A DNA stretch of 64,000 bases from Indolivaga capnocytophagoides DSM 22835 (GCF_000426485.1 NZ_KE384529.1:508247-572246); one strand, 5' to 3'. Numbered from the stretch's first letter, positions 45,192 through 53,851 are shown. Notes: a model not told the origin generated them from the letters alone. Program-made: numbers and translations.

Positions 45192-46847
45192 TTATCTAAT
45201 TTTTTGAATAATCCCTATTTTCATAACCTGATTCTCAAATTCGTCTCTCGATACAGCGGCTTTATTCCTTGCCTTGGTGCGGTAGTTATATATTGTACTC
45301 AAAGAGTATCTGAGAAATCCGGCAATCTTCACACTATCGGTAATACCAAGACGTATAAGCGCAAAAATACGCAATTCGGTATTCAGCAGTTCTCCCGGTT
45401 TAAGCTGCACTTGTTCTTCTTTTATCAGTAAAGAGTTGAAGCCCTCAACAAACCCGGGATAAAGGTTTAAGAAGATATTATCGAACTGTTTGTACAGTTC
45501 CTCCAATTCATTATCTACAATGGTGGTAGATTTAAGCATTTTGAAAAGCTCATCGAGCTGGTTATTCGCAGCCTTTTTATTCAATGATTTCCGGTAATCT
45601 TCTAGCTTTCCGACATAGGTAGAGCATAAATCAAAGAAATGTGCTATATATTCTTCTTTGATATGATTGGCCTCCGACAACTGCAAATTCACATCATTCA
45701 GCTGACTATTGGTATTTGTCATGTCTTCATTCATATCTATAAGCTTGACGTTGGCTCGATACAGTTCCTTTCTTATTCTCGAAACCCGCTTCATTTGCTT
45801 ATATACATATATAACAGCAACGACCAAACATAAAACCAAAATACTGGTAAAAATCAAAAATCTTTTCAGTTCGCTCTTTTGCTTGTATTCCTTTGCCAAA
45901 TAAGCTGTATTTATAATCGTAAAGAACTCGGATATTTCGATAGTTCTGAATCTTACATTACAAAAAACAGCATCTTCTATTGCCGATTTTGTAAGTTTAT
46001 ATGCCTGATCGATATTTCCTTCTTCATAATAAGTAGAAGCCAGACTTTGCAACGAAGCATTATCCTTAATAGCATTCCGTATATCACAAATTGCGGACAT
46101 AGCATAATACTGTTTCTGTAACTCCAGATTATGCTTGTTTTTATAAGCAGTCCCCAACAAATAAGTAACCATCGCATAATTAGGGTCGTCGGGCGATACA
46201 TCTTTTAGTAAAAGCGTGAGCCTGTTGGTCGCAATCTCTAACTGCCCCTGATATAAAATCTTTTCAGCATATGCTATACGATACTGAAATGAATGCGGAT
46301 CAAGTATGGTCAATAAAGAATCACGATAAGCCTCATTCTTCTGAAAATAAGTATGCCGGCTGTTACTCTGGGCATAATGCCCGTAAAACTGGCTGTAAGC
46401 TTCAAAATAAAGAGGAAGTAATTTTTCGCTTAAAGCCTGTCTGTTTATGGTATTCAGTATCTGCTTAGACTCCAAATAAATTCCGGAAGCCGAATATAAC
46501 AACGAAAGTTTCAGATTGGTCTCGTCTATCATATCCTTATCGTGCAGAATAGCTGCTATCTCCTGATTCTTTTCCACATAAAAAATCGCAGAATCTATCT
46601 TATATTTCTTATATTCTGCCGATAACTTCATATTGATATCGTATTCCTGAGCCTTGAGCAGATTCGGTGTATCCAGCAGTTCTTTAAGTCCGTTTATCTT
46701 CTGCTCTTTCTTATCTATATATACTGCCTTATTATTGAGTTCCCTATTTAAAATAGAAAAAACCGAATCAGCCTCATTCTTAGAATACAAGTGTATACTT
46801 ACAGTACATATAAATAATATGGTAAATATAATTCGAATCATGGTCAC
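45192..46847 (-). CDS. Membrane-bound TPR and HTH regulator of the glycan locus (DUF6377-like)
   Basis: This 551-residue protein has a signal or anchor at the N-terminus, a periplasmic TPR-like helical sensor (about 25-325; YLLGTAYKNKHNLELQKQYYAMS, SLASTYYEEGNIDQAYKLT), one membrane helix (about 330-350), a coiled coil (360-395), and a cytosolic C-terminus ending in a LuxR-like helix-turn-helix (ELRIFALIRLGITDSVKIAGFLRYSLSTIYNYRTKARN). Proteins of this plan occupy the regulator place in glycan loci, including BT3309. It is transcribed towards susC, 530 bp away, and probably activates it when oligosaccharide binds in the periplasm. Confidence 0.82.
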   Translation of the reverse strand: MTMIRIIFTILFICTVSIHLYSKNEADSVFSILNRELNNKAVYIDKKEQKINGLKELLDTPNLLKAQEYDINMKLSAEYKKYKIDSAIFYVEKNQEIAAILHDKDMIDETNLKLSLLYSASGIYLESKQILNTINRQALSEKLLPLYFEAYSQFYGHYAQSNSRHTYFQKNEAYRDSLLTILDPHSFQYRIAYAEKILYQGQLEIATNRLTLLLKDVSPDDPNYAMVTYLLGTAYKNKHNLELQKQYYAMSAICDIRNAIKDNASLQSLASTYYEEGNIDQAYKLTKSAIEDAVFCNVRFRTIEISEFFTIINTAYLAKEYKQKSELKRFLIFTSILVLCLVVAVIYVYKQMKRVSRIRKELYRANVKLIDMNEDMTNTNSQLNDVNLQLSEANHIKEEYIAHFFDLCSTYVGKLEDYRKSLNKKAANNQLDELFKMLKSTTIVDNELEELYKQFDNIFLNLYPGFVEGFNSLLIKEEQVQLKPGELLNTELRIFALIRLGITDSVKIAGFLRYSLSTIYNYRTKARNKAAVSRDEFENQVMKIGIIQKIR

Positions 46848-46870
46848 AGATTTATATTATGGTTGAGCAA

Positions 46871-46903
46871 CGGTTTAATTTGAACAGAGCAAATATTAAA
46901 CCG
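46871..46903 (-). promoter_or_regulatory. Inverted repeat in the leader of the glycan-locus regulator
   Basis: CGGTTTAATTTG and CAAATATTAAACCG flank 7 nt, 24 nt upstream of the start and just after a TATATTTG promoter element (46926-46919). It could be an autoregulatory operator or an mRNA hairpin. Confidence 0.5.
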
Positions 46904-46918
46904 ATACTAAATTATACA

Positions 46919-46926
46919 CAAATATA
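46919..46926 (-). promoter_or_regulatory. Promoter -7 element for the regulator gene
   Basis: On the minus strand the sequence is TATATTTG, a TAnnTTTG match that gives a leader of about 65 nt. Confidence 0.45.
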
Positions 46927-47086
46927 TACAATGCAATAAGTATTCGCTGAGTAAAAAAACAAAAGCTTGAAAAACAAGGGAATCCCTTGGTATCATAAAA
47001 GGTAAATAAAAGCCTGAATATATAACAATTACCGCCTCTTGTGTCAGGTAAGAATACTCAAAATAAAAAAAGCAGGGAGATTTTTG

Positions 47087-47116
47087 TTTGAATATCAAGG
47101 AAAAGGTTTATTTTTG
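47087..47116 (+). promoter_or_regulatory. Bacteroidetes promoter with -33 and -7 elements
   Basis: TTTG (47087-47090), an 18-bp spacer and TATTTTTG (47109-47116) match both parts of the Bacteroidetes consensus. A small AGGGC-GTCT-GCCCT hairpin with TTTATTTT (47136-47156) follows in the leader. Confidence 0.7.
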
Positions 47117-47201
47117 CGACAGCAATTTTAGGATGAGGGCGTCTGCCCTTTATTTTCGATGAAATTGACACTGATACTAAATTAAAAATATACTATAGAA
47201 A

Positions 47202-47906
47202 ATGTCGAGCAGAAAAGAACGCGAGTTGAATGAAGAGAAAGACTGGAACAAAATTGACGAAGCTGTAATATCGTCGGGTAACTTCCTTTTTAAATACCAA
47301 AAGCAACTTATAATAGCTGTAGCCGCATTAATAGTCATTATTGGCGGATACTGGGCTTACAAAGTTTTCATCGTTGAGCCTAAAACACAAGATGCGCAAG
47401 TAGCATTATTTAAAGGTGAACAATATTTCCAATCAGGAATGGATTCACTTGCTCTTAACGGCGACGGCAACGGATATATCGGATTCATCGGAATCATCAG
47501 CGAATACGGTTCTACCAAAACAGGAGATTTGGCGAAAGCTTATGCAGGACTGTCATATGCTCGTTTAGGTCAATACGAACAGGCTTTGAGCTATCTTAAA
47601 GATTTCAGCGGCGGTGATGATATGGTTACACCTGCTGTAAAAGGAGCTATCGGCGATTGCCTTGTAAATACAGGTAAAGCAGAAGATGCAATTTCGTATT
47701 TCGAAAGTGCAGCTAAAGATGCGGACGATGCTTTACTGAGTCCTATTTTCTACAAAAAAGCAGCTATCGTCTACCGCGATCTTAAAAAATATGACAAGGT
47801 TATAGACTTATTTACTAAAATAAAAAATAACTATATGGCATCACCCGAAGCAGCAGAAGCCGATAAATACATTGCAGAAGCTAATATCCTGAAGGGTGGC
47901 AACTAA
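47202..47906 (+). CDS. Membrane-anchored tetratricopeptide repeat protein
   Basis: This 234-residue protein has a short charged cytosolic start, one membrane helix (about 36-55, LIIAVAALIVIIGGYWAYKV) and TPR-like repeats in the periplasm (LAKAYAGLSYARLGQYEQALSYLKDF; DCLVNTGKAEDAISYFESAAKDADDALLSPIFYKKAAIVYRDLKKYDKVIDLFTKI). The plan resembles YfgM, an envelope chaperone-network protein. It lies before ribH, though a terminator separates the two. Confidence 0.85.
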   Translation: MSSRKERELNEEKDWNKIDEAVISSGNFLFKYQKQLIIAVAALIVIIGGYWAYKVFIVEPKTQDAQVALFKGEQYFQSGMDSLALNGDGNGYIGFIGIISEYGSTKTGDLAKAYAGLSYARLGQYEQALSYLKDFSGGDDMVTPAVKGAIGDCLVNTGKAEDAISYFESAAKDADDALLSPIFYKKAAIVYRDLKKYDKVIDLFTKIKNNYMASPEAAEADKYIAEANILKGGN

Positions 47907-47937
47907 GATATCAAGTCTTTCAAAAAATACAAATCCT

Positions 47938-47974
47938 AAAGTTTTGTCAGCAATGGCAAAACTTTATTTTTTTG
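47938..47974 (+). terminator. Intrinsic terminator
   Basis: AAAGTTTTG and CAAAACTTT around a 10-nt loop, then ATTTTTTT. Confidence 0.88.
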
Positions 47975-48030
47975 AATAAATCTCTCTATCTTTACAGTCA
48001 GAATAATCATTAAAAAACAAATATATAATT

Positions 48031-48525
48031 ATGGCAACAGCATATCATAATTTATCATCATACGACCCGGCAACTGTTCCTTCGGGCGAAGATATGAAAA
48101 TCGGCATTATTGTAGCCGAATGGAATGACAATATAACTTATGCACTTCGTGACGGAGCTTGCAATACTCTCTTGAAAAATGGAGTTAAGCCCGAAAATAT
48201 TTTGGTTGACTATGTCCCGGGAAGTTTTGAACTTATATACGGAGCGCAGACTTTTGCCGATGTACACGAATTGGATGCTATTATTGTACTAGGCAGTGTG
48301 GTAAGAGGTGATACTCCCCATTTCGATTACGTTTGCGGTGGTGTAACTCAGGAAATAGCACGTCTGAATGTTATGCACTCAATTCCTTTTATCTTCGGCT
48401 TGCTTACTACCGATGATATGCAGCAGGCATTGGATCGTGCAGGAGGAAAACATGGAAATAAAGGAGATGAATGTGCGATTGCAGCATTAAAAATGGTAGA
48501 CTTCAGCAGACGCAATTCTCAATAA
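48031..48525 (+). CDS. ribH: 6,7-dimethyl-8-ribityllumazine synthase
   Basis: This 164-residue enzyme is the penultimate step of riboflavin synthesis and forms icosahedral or pentameric assemblies. [24 protein letters not shown] carries the substrate-binding Trp/Asn region, [15 protein letters not shown] and [30 protein letters not shown] the phosphate and ring sites with the catalytic His, and [30 protein letters not shown] the C-terminal part. No FMN riboswitch is visible in the short gap upstream. Confidence 0.97.
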   Translation: MATAYHNLSSYDPATVPSGEDMKIGIIVAEWNDNITYALRDGACNTLLKNGVKPENILVDYVPGSFELIYGAQTFADVHELDAIIVLGSVVRGDTPHFDYVCGGVTQEIARLNVMHSIPFIFGLLTTDDMQQALDRAGGKHGNKGDECAIAALKMVDFSRRNSQ

Positions 48526-48560
48526 AAGATAGACATACGCTAGACTCTAGCCGCATACAA

Positions 48561-48606
48561 AATTGTAAATTATCTGATTCATAAAGATAGTTTACAATTT
48601 TTTTTG
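48561..48606 (+). terminator. Intrinsic terminator of ribH
   Basis: AATTGTAAATTATCT pairs with AGATAGTTTACAATT (one mismatch), followed by a run of T. Confidence 0.9.
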
Positions 48607-48666
48607 TACTTTTCAGATTCTATGTTTTTATACACACACTAACTAATTTATTAAAACCTTACGAAA

Positions 48667-49536
48667 ATGAGAAAACATCACACGGAACACTATTCCCAAG
48701 GATACAGCTACCTCAATTTACTGACAATCACGGCTCTATTAATCTCTGCATCTATATTTGCAGGTTGCAGTGATGATGACAACGACAATTGGGAAAAAAC
48801 AAAACTAGAAGGACGCCCCAGCAAAATAACATCTTCAACGAATGGATCAATTTACTTCTATTATCAATCCGATAAGCTTATCAAGATAAAAGAAGATAAA
48901 GGCTCTACTTCTAATTTCAAATACAACGGCAATGAATTAATAGAAGTAACCTACTCTCCTACAGACAAAAATGTAGCAGATGGAAATAGCATTACAACCT
49001 TTTCTCGAGAAGGCAACATCATCACCGCAAAAAGCAGTGGAGAACCGAGCTTCTATGCCTATACTCAAGAGATAGAATTAGGGGACAATGGTCTACCTGC
49101 AAAAATCTCCGACAAAAGCTTAAAAGAACCCGGCCCCGAGGGTAAAGATCTGATTATGGCAGCTCCCACATATATTTTATATACGTATGATGATTCAGGG
49201 AAGAATCTTATTGAAAAAAGGATCTATGATGCCAAAACCAACCAGTTGATGACGACATACAACTATTCGTACGACTCCAAACCGGGAATAATGAGCAAAA
49301 CAGGATTGCCAGGCTGGTTTTATATCTTTAGGGAAGACTCATATAATCTCAACTTTATGTTTTTGAACTATACCAATAACCTTACTAAGCTATCATTTAA
49401 GCACTCAAGTGAGAATATGAATATTACAACTAATTTTGCTTATAAATATACCGATAACGGTTATCCATCATGGCTTTCGAAACACATGGATGGAGATGTG
49501 GAAGAAGCATCCTATGATCAGGCAATCGAATATTGA
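48667..49536 (+). CDS. Hypothetical surface lipoprotein
   Basis: This 289-residue protein has an unusually polar start (MRKHHTEHYSQGYSY), a hydrophobic signal segment and the lipobox FAGCSDDD (Cys34). The mature part has RHS-like beta-strand repeats (SIYFYYQSDKLIKIKEDKG, FKYNGNELIEVTYS, YILYTYDDSGKNLIEKRIYD, YNYSYDSKPG). Similar lipoproteins are common in Bacteroidetes with no known role. It is a single gene between terminators. Confidence 0.75.
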   Translation: MRKHHTEHYSQGYSYLNLLTITALLISASIFAGCSDDDNDNWEKTKLEGRPSKITSSTNGSIYFYYQSDKLIKIKEDKGSTSNFKYNGNELIEVTYSPTDKNVADGNSITTFSREGNIITAKSSGEPSFYAYTQEIELGDNGLPAKISDKSLKEPGPEGKDLIMAAPTYILYTYDDSGKNLIEKRIYDAKTNQLMTTYNYSYDSKPGIMSKTGLPGWFYIFREDSYNLNFMFLNYTNNLTKLSFKHSSENMNITTNFAYKYTDNGYPSWLSKHMDGDVEEASYDQAIEY

Positions 49537-49546
49537 TAAAACAGAA

Positions 49547-49576
49547 AAACGACAACCCTGATGGGTTGTCGTTTTT
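49547..49576 (+). terminator. Intrinsic terminator
   Basis: AAAACGACAACCC-TGAT-GGGTTGTCGTTTT followed by TT follows the lipoprotein gene. Confidence 0.92.
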
Positions 49577-49631
49577 TATATAAAAAAAGGCACACCAAAA
49601 CGGCATACCAATACATTCTGAAAAAATAATT

Positions 49632-49722
49632 AAGGTCACAGATCTATTTATTGACCATCCAAATACAACTACAATAGGTAGTTATTACCTTAAAACAAGA
49701 CATTAAACACCTACTGTGACTT
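49632..49722 (+). repeat. Interspersed palindromic element between convergent genes
   Basis: Head AAGGTCACAGATCT (49632-49645), ATTTATTGACC and a recognisable tail GACATTAAACACCTACTGTG followed by ACTTA. It lies downstream of both neighbouring genes, so it does not need to be in a promoter. Confidence 0.72.
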
Positions 49723-49732
49723 ATATACAGTT

Positions 49733-50314
49733 TTAACGACTTGTATTTACCACCCACTTTTCGTCTTTCAACGGAACAAATTCTTTCATACGGCGAAGCA
49801 AGTCTTCAATATCATCACTAACGATAAGCAAATCGGCATGTTCTTTTTTCAGAAATCCATTCTTACTCATGTCTCCGACAAATTGAACAAGCGAATCATA
49901 ATAGCCATCAACATTCAATAACCCCAACGGTTTCTTATGAAGCGCCAATTGCGCCCATGTCAGCATTTCGAACAACTCTTCCATCGTACCGAATCCTCCG
50001 GGTAAAGTGATAAATCCGTCAGCAAGTTCACTCATCATAGCTTTGCGCTGATGCATTGTATCTACAAGAAATATTTCGGTCAATGACATATGCTGAAGTT
50101 CTTTTTCAGCCAGAAAACGAGGTAATACCCCGGTAACAGTTCCACCTACCGACAAAGCGCCATCGGCAACTGCTCCCATCAGACCAACACGCGCACCTCC
50201 GTATACCAGATTGAGGTGTTGTTTTGCTATGGCAGCACCCAGTTCATGAGCCTTAATCATAAAATTTTTGTCTGAGCCTTCGCTCGATCCACAATATACT
50301 GCAATACTTTTCAT
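49733..50314 (-). CDS. LOG family protein (TIGR00730; cytokinin riboside 5'-monophosphate phosphoribohydrolase-like)
   Basis: This 193-residue Rossmann-like enzyme has VYGGARVGLMGAVADGAL and the family motif PGGFGTMEELFEMLTWAQL with the catalytic Glu. LOG proteins hydrolyse N-glycosidic bonds of nucleoside monophosphates; the bacterial role is often unclear. Older annotation as lysine decarboxylase is not supported. It is read away from a 31-residue membrane protein gene on the same strand. Confidence 0.92.
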   Translation of the reverse strand: MKSIAVYCGSSEGSDKNFMIKAHELGAAIAKQHLNLVYGGARVGLMGAVADGALSVGGTVTGVLPRFLAEKELQHMSLTEIFLVDTMHQRKAMMSELADGFITLPGGFGTMEELFEMLTWAQLALHKKPLGLLNVDGYYDSLVQFVGDMSKNGFLKKEHADLLIVSDDIEDLLRRMKEFVPLKDEKWVVNTSR

Positions 50315-50400
50315 TCTTTATTTCATTTTTAAGATATCCAAAGATACTCTTTTTTGTTTTCGATACAGTTACGGTTTAATGACGAAATAATGAATAAAAA

Positions 50401-50496
50401 TCACAAAACAAGCAACACAAGTAAGGCCAGTACAATTATACCGAATACAACAGCTATTATTCCAAATACTGATTTAGGAGCATCATTTAGTTTCAT
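50401..50496 (-). CDS. Small membrane protein, 31 residues
   Basis: The frame MKLNDAPKSVFGIIAVVFGI... ends in a run of Leu and Val and a TGA. Nearly all of residues 10-31 form one membrane helix after a short polar start. ATG and stop are clean, and the composition (no frame-random residues, strong hydrophobicity) favours a real small protein. It lies 86 bp upstream of the LOG gene on the same strand. It is below usual length cut-offs and I know no named family. Confidence 0.6.
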   Translation of the reverse strand: MKLNDAPKSVFGIIAVVFGIIVLALLVLLVL

Positions 50497-50528
50497 AAAT
50501 CGTTTTATTAGTTTTTATCAAAGGGTAT

Positions 50529-50563
50529 AAAAAAAAGCACTTACATTGCTGCAAGTGCTTTCT
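50529..50563 (-). terminator. Intrinsic terminator of tRNA-Pro
   Basis: On the minus strand AAAGCACTT and AAGTGCTTT pair, followed by a run of T, 7 bp beyond the tRNA end. Confidence 0.85.
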
Positions 50564-50569
50564 GCTCAA

Positions 50570-50647
50570 TGGTCGGGATGACAAGATTCGAACTTGCGAC
50601 CACACGCCCCCCAGACGTGTACTCTAACCGGGCTGAGCTACATCCCG
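50570..50647 (-). tRNA. tRNA-Pro (GGG)
   Basis: The acceptor stem CGGGATG/CATCCCG, D arm GCTC...GAG, anticodon arm CACGT-CTGGGGG-GCGTG and T arm CTTGT are complete, with an encoded CCA. The anticodon is GGG. A TATTTTCG promoter-like element lies about 10 bp upstream. Confidence 0.95.
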
Positions 50648-50826
50648 AAATCGGATGCGAAAATAATATAATATTATAATAAATCCAAGTTTTCGGCTAG
50701 CTTAGTCTTAATTTTATTTCACTATTCAAGACATATAAAATCGAATTAAATGCTAACTTTAGGTTTAGAATTCTGTATAAGAAAGAATTATATTAAGTAA
50801 GTTCGAAAACTTAAAAACATATCGAT

Positions 50827-51282
50827 ATGAAATATTTATCTGTTTTGCTATTTTTCATAATGGCTTCGTCTTCATTAGTGGCTCAAAATGTCTGGAAAAA
50901 TCTGGCAGTAACCGAAAACACGGAAATATATATCGACTCAGCAAGTGTGCTCTCGAATGAAGGGCAAATATCAGCCCGTGTTAAAACTGCTTACACGACA
51001 GAAAGTTCTCGTCAGGCATATATCAATAAAATAAAAAACATCTACAAAAAAGATGCTGATAAGAAAATAAAAAAATGGGAAGGATTCAGCTATAACATTA
51101 CTTACGGAATATACGATTGCTCTAATAAGCGATTCAAAGTACTGGAAGTCGAAGATTTTACGTCCGGAGATAAAAGGATCGTAAAAACAAAAACAAACGA
51201 AAAGAAAGTCCAATGGATATTTGTCGATACTGATACAGTGGGCGATTATATCCTATATTATATCTGCGACGGACAATACTAA
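50827..51282 (+). CDS. Exported hypothetical protein, surface-adhesin-E-like
   Basis: This 151-residue protein has a signal peptide ending VAQ, then VWKNLAVTENTEIYIDSASVLSNEGQISARVKTAY and a later YGIYDCSNKRFKVLEVEDF with a Cys pair (YDC...YYICDG). The order of W, IYID and the paired Cys resembles the surface-adhesin protein E domain; that match is by eye. The stop codon is part of a palindromic repeat head. Confidence 0.68.
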   Translation: MKYLSVLLFFIMASSSLVAQNVWKNLAVTENTEIYIDSASVLSNEGQISARVKTAYTTESSRQAYINKIKNIYKKDADKKIKKWEGFSYNITYGIYDCSNKRFKVLEVEDFTSGDKRIVKTKTNEKKVQWIFVDTDTVGDYILYYICDGQY

Positions 51283-51372
51283 GGTCACAGACCTGTTGTT
51301 GACACTGTAAGCATGGCAGCAACAACTAGTTCTTGATTCAAAATACATCATTAAGTACTTATGTCTACTTAA
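51281..51372 (+). repeat. Interspersed palindromic element overlapping a stop codon
   Basis: The first two bases of AAGGTCACAGACCT (51281-51294) are the last two of the upstream TAA stop. Body GTAAGCATGGCAGCAACAAC and tail ATCATTAAGTACTTATGTCT followed by ACTTAA are intact. Confidence 0.8.
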
Positions 51373-51545
51373 AAGAACAAATCCTCATATATAGAATAGA
51401 AGGACTACTGGTTAATTCCTCTTTTTTTCAGTAAAAACCTTTGTGTTAAATTATATTTCAATAATTTTGTATTTAATAAAATATTGCTCCAAGCAATTTT
51501 AAAGGGCTATTGATAATACAATGGCAGGTATTTGAACGACAACAA

Positions 51546-51575
51546 AAAACAACCTATCAATTGATAGGTTGTTTA
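51546..51575. terminator. Intrinsic terminator at the end of the MATE gene
   Basis: AACAACCTATCAATTGATAGGTTGTT is a perfect palindrome with A and T runs outside. The rest of the 316-bp gap holds one repeat element and no gene. Confidence 0.85.
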
Positions 51576-51598
51576 TATTATCCTTAATTCTTTTCTAC

Positions 51599-52969
51599 CT
51601 ATCGCTTTTGCTTACGCAGTTCTTTCCTATATAAGACAGTAAACCATATAGGTAAAATTATCCCTTTACACATCGAGGAAATAGTGATAGCCCACCAAAC
51701 TCCGATTATACCCATTTGCGATGCCAAAATATAAGCCAAAGGAATCCGAAGAGCATTAAACACAATACTGATTACAGCTGGCTCTACAGTACGTCCTATA
51801 CCGTTAAACATACCTTGAGTCGTAAGCTCAAACATCATAAATATCTGAACCATACCCATCACCAGCAGATACTGAGCTCCGGCTTTCATAGCATCTTCCT
51901 GAGGCACAATAAGCCCGAAAATCTGACCGCCGAACAATATAAACATAATACTTACCACGACACCCAAAGAGATCATTATCCTCAATGCGTAAATGTAGGC
52001 TTTACGTCCCCGTTCGATATGTCCTGCTGCATAATTCTGAGCCATAAAGGCACTCAATGCTGTCGAAAAGCCCTGCGAAGTATTCCATGTTACTCCTTCT
52101 ATCTGACCACCTGTAGTCTGAGTCATCAACCCTATATGACCTCCATATATAGAAGCGGCACGAGCCAGATTCATATTAATAACCGCATACAGCGAATTCA
52201 TTATCGATACAGGAGTACCCAGATAAAAAACTCGTTTCAGAAACAGTTTACGGGGTTTTATCAAAAATCTGAAATATCCCAAGATCGGATTTGCATATCT
52301 GATCTGATAATAAAACAGCCCGAATACAAACAGTTGGGATATGGCTGTACCAATAGCCGCACCATGCAAACCCAAACCACACGTAAACATGAGAATAGGA
52401 TCGAGAATCATATTCAGCACCAAGCCAAAAGCATTGTTCCGAAACGGAACAAAACTACGTCCTGCCCCATTATAAATTCCGGAGAAATTATACGATAAAA
52501 ACTGAAATGGAAGACAAATTGTCAATATCCGCAAATAAAGTGCGGCATCGGCAGTAATCTCCGGATCAAGTTTAAAGAAAGACAATATGGGCTCAGCAAA
52601 AAACAAAAGCAAAGATACCCATACCACCGCTATAGAAATAGAGACAGTTGTTGTGTGTGAAGCATAAGCTTTAGCCAAACGTATCTTCTTTGCTCCGATC
52701 GACTGCCCGACGGCAACTTCCGCCCCGATCATCGCTAAATAGGCTATAGAAGCAGTAAGCCATAATAGCATACCGATAGATCCGATAGCCGCTTCGGCAC
52801 GGGTCGCGACCTCAGAATGTCCATCAGAGCCCAAACGCCCTACCCACGACATCGCCATCAGCGTATATGCCATCTGCAGAAAACTTGTTCCCATCAGCGG
52901 CAAGGCCAAACGCAATAAACCCGACAGAATTTTACCTTCCGTTAAGTTATTAATACCTTGTTTACCCAT
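51599..52969 (-). CDS. MATE family efflux transporter
   Basis: This 456-residue inner-membrane protein has twelve hydrophobic segments in two halves, with the MATE opening LSGLLRLALPLMGTSFLQMAYTLMAMSWVGRLG, the GAEVAVGQSIGAKK loop, and ALSAFMAQNYAAGHIERGRKA in the second half. MATE proteins export cationic compounds using Na+ or H+ gradients. The substrate is unknown. It is a single gene. Confidence 0.95.
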   Translation of the reverse strand: MGKQGINNLTEGKILSGLLRLALPLMGTSFLQMAYTLMAMSWVGRLGSDGHSEVATRAEAAIGSIGMLLWLTASIAYLAMIGAEVAVGQSIGAKKIRLAKAYASHTTTVSISIAVVWVSLLLFFAEPILSFFKLDPEITADAALYLRILTICLPFQFLSYNFSGIYNGAGRSFVPFRNNAFGLVLNMILDPILMFTCGLGLHGAAIGTAISQLFVFGLFYYQIRYANPILGYFRFLIKPRKLFLKRVFYLGTPVSIMNSLYAVINMNLARAASIYGGHIGLMTQTTGGQIEGVTWNTSQGFSTALSAFMAQNYAAGHIERGRKAYIYALRIMISLGVVVSIMFILFGGQIFGLIVPQEDAMKAGAQYLLVMGMVQIFMMFELTTQGMFNGIGRTVEPAVISIVFNALRIPLAYILASQMGIIGVWWAITISSMCKGIILPIWFTVLYRKELRKQKR

Positions 52970-53095
52970 AATTTAATTATATCAGTTCACACAACAGACA
53001 ATAACCCTTTGTAATTCAAATATCTTACAGAACATCCGATATTACGATCACTTATGATCCAAATACGTCCATCCATCCCTATTACATTACAAAAA

Positions 53096-53129
53096 AGAAA
53101 AGCGATCACTGTAAAGTGGTCGCTTTTCT
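53096..53129 (-). terminator. Intrinsic terminator of the tRNA-Tyr/tRNA-Gly unit
   Basis: AGAAAAGCGATCACT and AGTGGTCGCTTTTCT pair with one mismatch around GTAA, with TTTTTT after it on the minus strand. Confidence 0.88.
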
Positions 53130-53136
53130 GATTGAG

Positions 53137-53209
53137 AGCGGAAGACGGGGTTCAAACCCGCGACCCTCAGCTTGGAAGGCTGATGCTCTATCAACTGAGC
53201 TACTTCCGC
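53137..53209 (-). tRNA. tRNA-Gly (TCC)
   Basis: Acceptor GCGGAAG/CTTCCGC, anticodon arm CAGCC-TTCC-region with TCC, and T arm GCGGG-TTTGAAC-CCCGT are complete. No CCA is encoded. It lies 13 bp downstream of tRNA-Tyr. Confidence 0.95.
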
Positions 53210-53222
53210 AACTTAAAATGTG

Positions 53223-53305
53223 TGGGCAGTGATGGATTCGAACCACCGAAGACGTAAGTCAGCTGAGTTACAGTCAGCCCCATTTGGCCACTCTGGTAAC
53301 TGCCC
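53223..53305 (-). tRNA. tRNA-Tyr (GTA)
   Basis: Acceptor GGGCAGT/ACTGCCC, anticodon arm CTGACTGTAACTCAG with GTA, a long variable arm (class II) and T arm GGTGGTTCGAATCCATC are present. It is first of a two-tRNA transcript. Confidence 0.95.
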
Positions 53306-53322
53306 AATGCTTAATTGCGATG

Positions 53323-53353
53323 CAAAGATAGTAGATATTTTTTTACATCCAAA
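53323..53353 (-). promoter_or_regulatory. Promoter of the tRNA-Tyr/tRNA-Gly unit
   Basis: On the minus strand TTTG (53353-53350), a 19-bp spacer and TATCTTTG (53330-53323) place transcription start about 10 nt before tRNA-Tyr. Confidence 0.65.
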
Positions 53354-53649
53354 CACATCAAAGCCTTTTCGTCTCGAAATTTCACACAGCTTAAGTTATA
53401 AACCTGTTTACTAAGGTTTTTTCTCGAAATATTTTTTTCACAAAAAAGAGCATCTCGAAAATGACAAAAAAATAGTCTACCCTTTACAAGGCAAACTATA
53501 ATTCCATATTTTATACATATATGGATAACAACCTAAAATAAACAACCCATAAACAATCTTATACCAAACACTTCCTTTAATTTTCTAATACAAAGAAACT
53601 ATAAGATTGTTACATATAAGCTACGAAACAAATAAGAATAATGTAATAT
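53354..53649. other. AT-rich non-coding region
   Basis: I see no gene. TCTCGAAA occurs three times (near 53373, 53412 and 53452), and a perfect 12-bp inverted repeat AACAATCTTATA/TATAAGATTGTT (53552-53563 and 53600-53611) encloses 36 bp just past the end of the small gene at 53650. Confidence 0.5.
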
Positions 53650-53838
53650 CTATAAAGATTCAGACTCCCTGAACAAACACTCTATCCGTGCATCTATTGC
53701 ATCGGCTATACGTTGAGACTCCTTCCGAAATTCATCTTCGGTCATTCTTTCCATTGCATTAATCAATTCTTCCGACTGCATTCTCAGATCGATGATTTCT
53801 CTGTCTGAGTTTATTTTATCCTGAAACTTACGGCTCAT
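53650..53838 (-). CDS. Small helical hypothetical protein
   Basis: This 62-residue protein starts at MSRKFQDKINSDREII. It is highly charged and predicted almost fully helical (AMERMTEDEFRKESQRIADAIDARIECLFRESESL). The frame is open to 53919, but the upstream part would translate a palindromic repeat whose head ends 13 nt before this ATG. I recognise no family. Confidence 0.6.
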   Translation of the reverse strand: MSRKFQDKINSDREIIDLRMQSEELINAMERMTEDEFRKESQRIADAIDARIECLFRESESL

Positions 53839-53851
53839 AAGAAAAGCATTT

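Noticed and set aside
51716..52498. Plus-strand ORF of 260 residues
   Set aside because: It is the shadow of the MATE transporter; the His/Thr/Tyr-rich composition is typical of antisense frames in AT-rich DNA.
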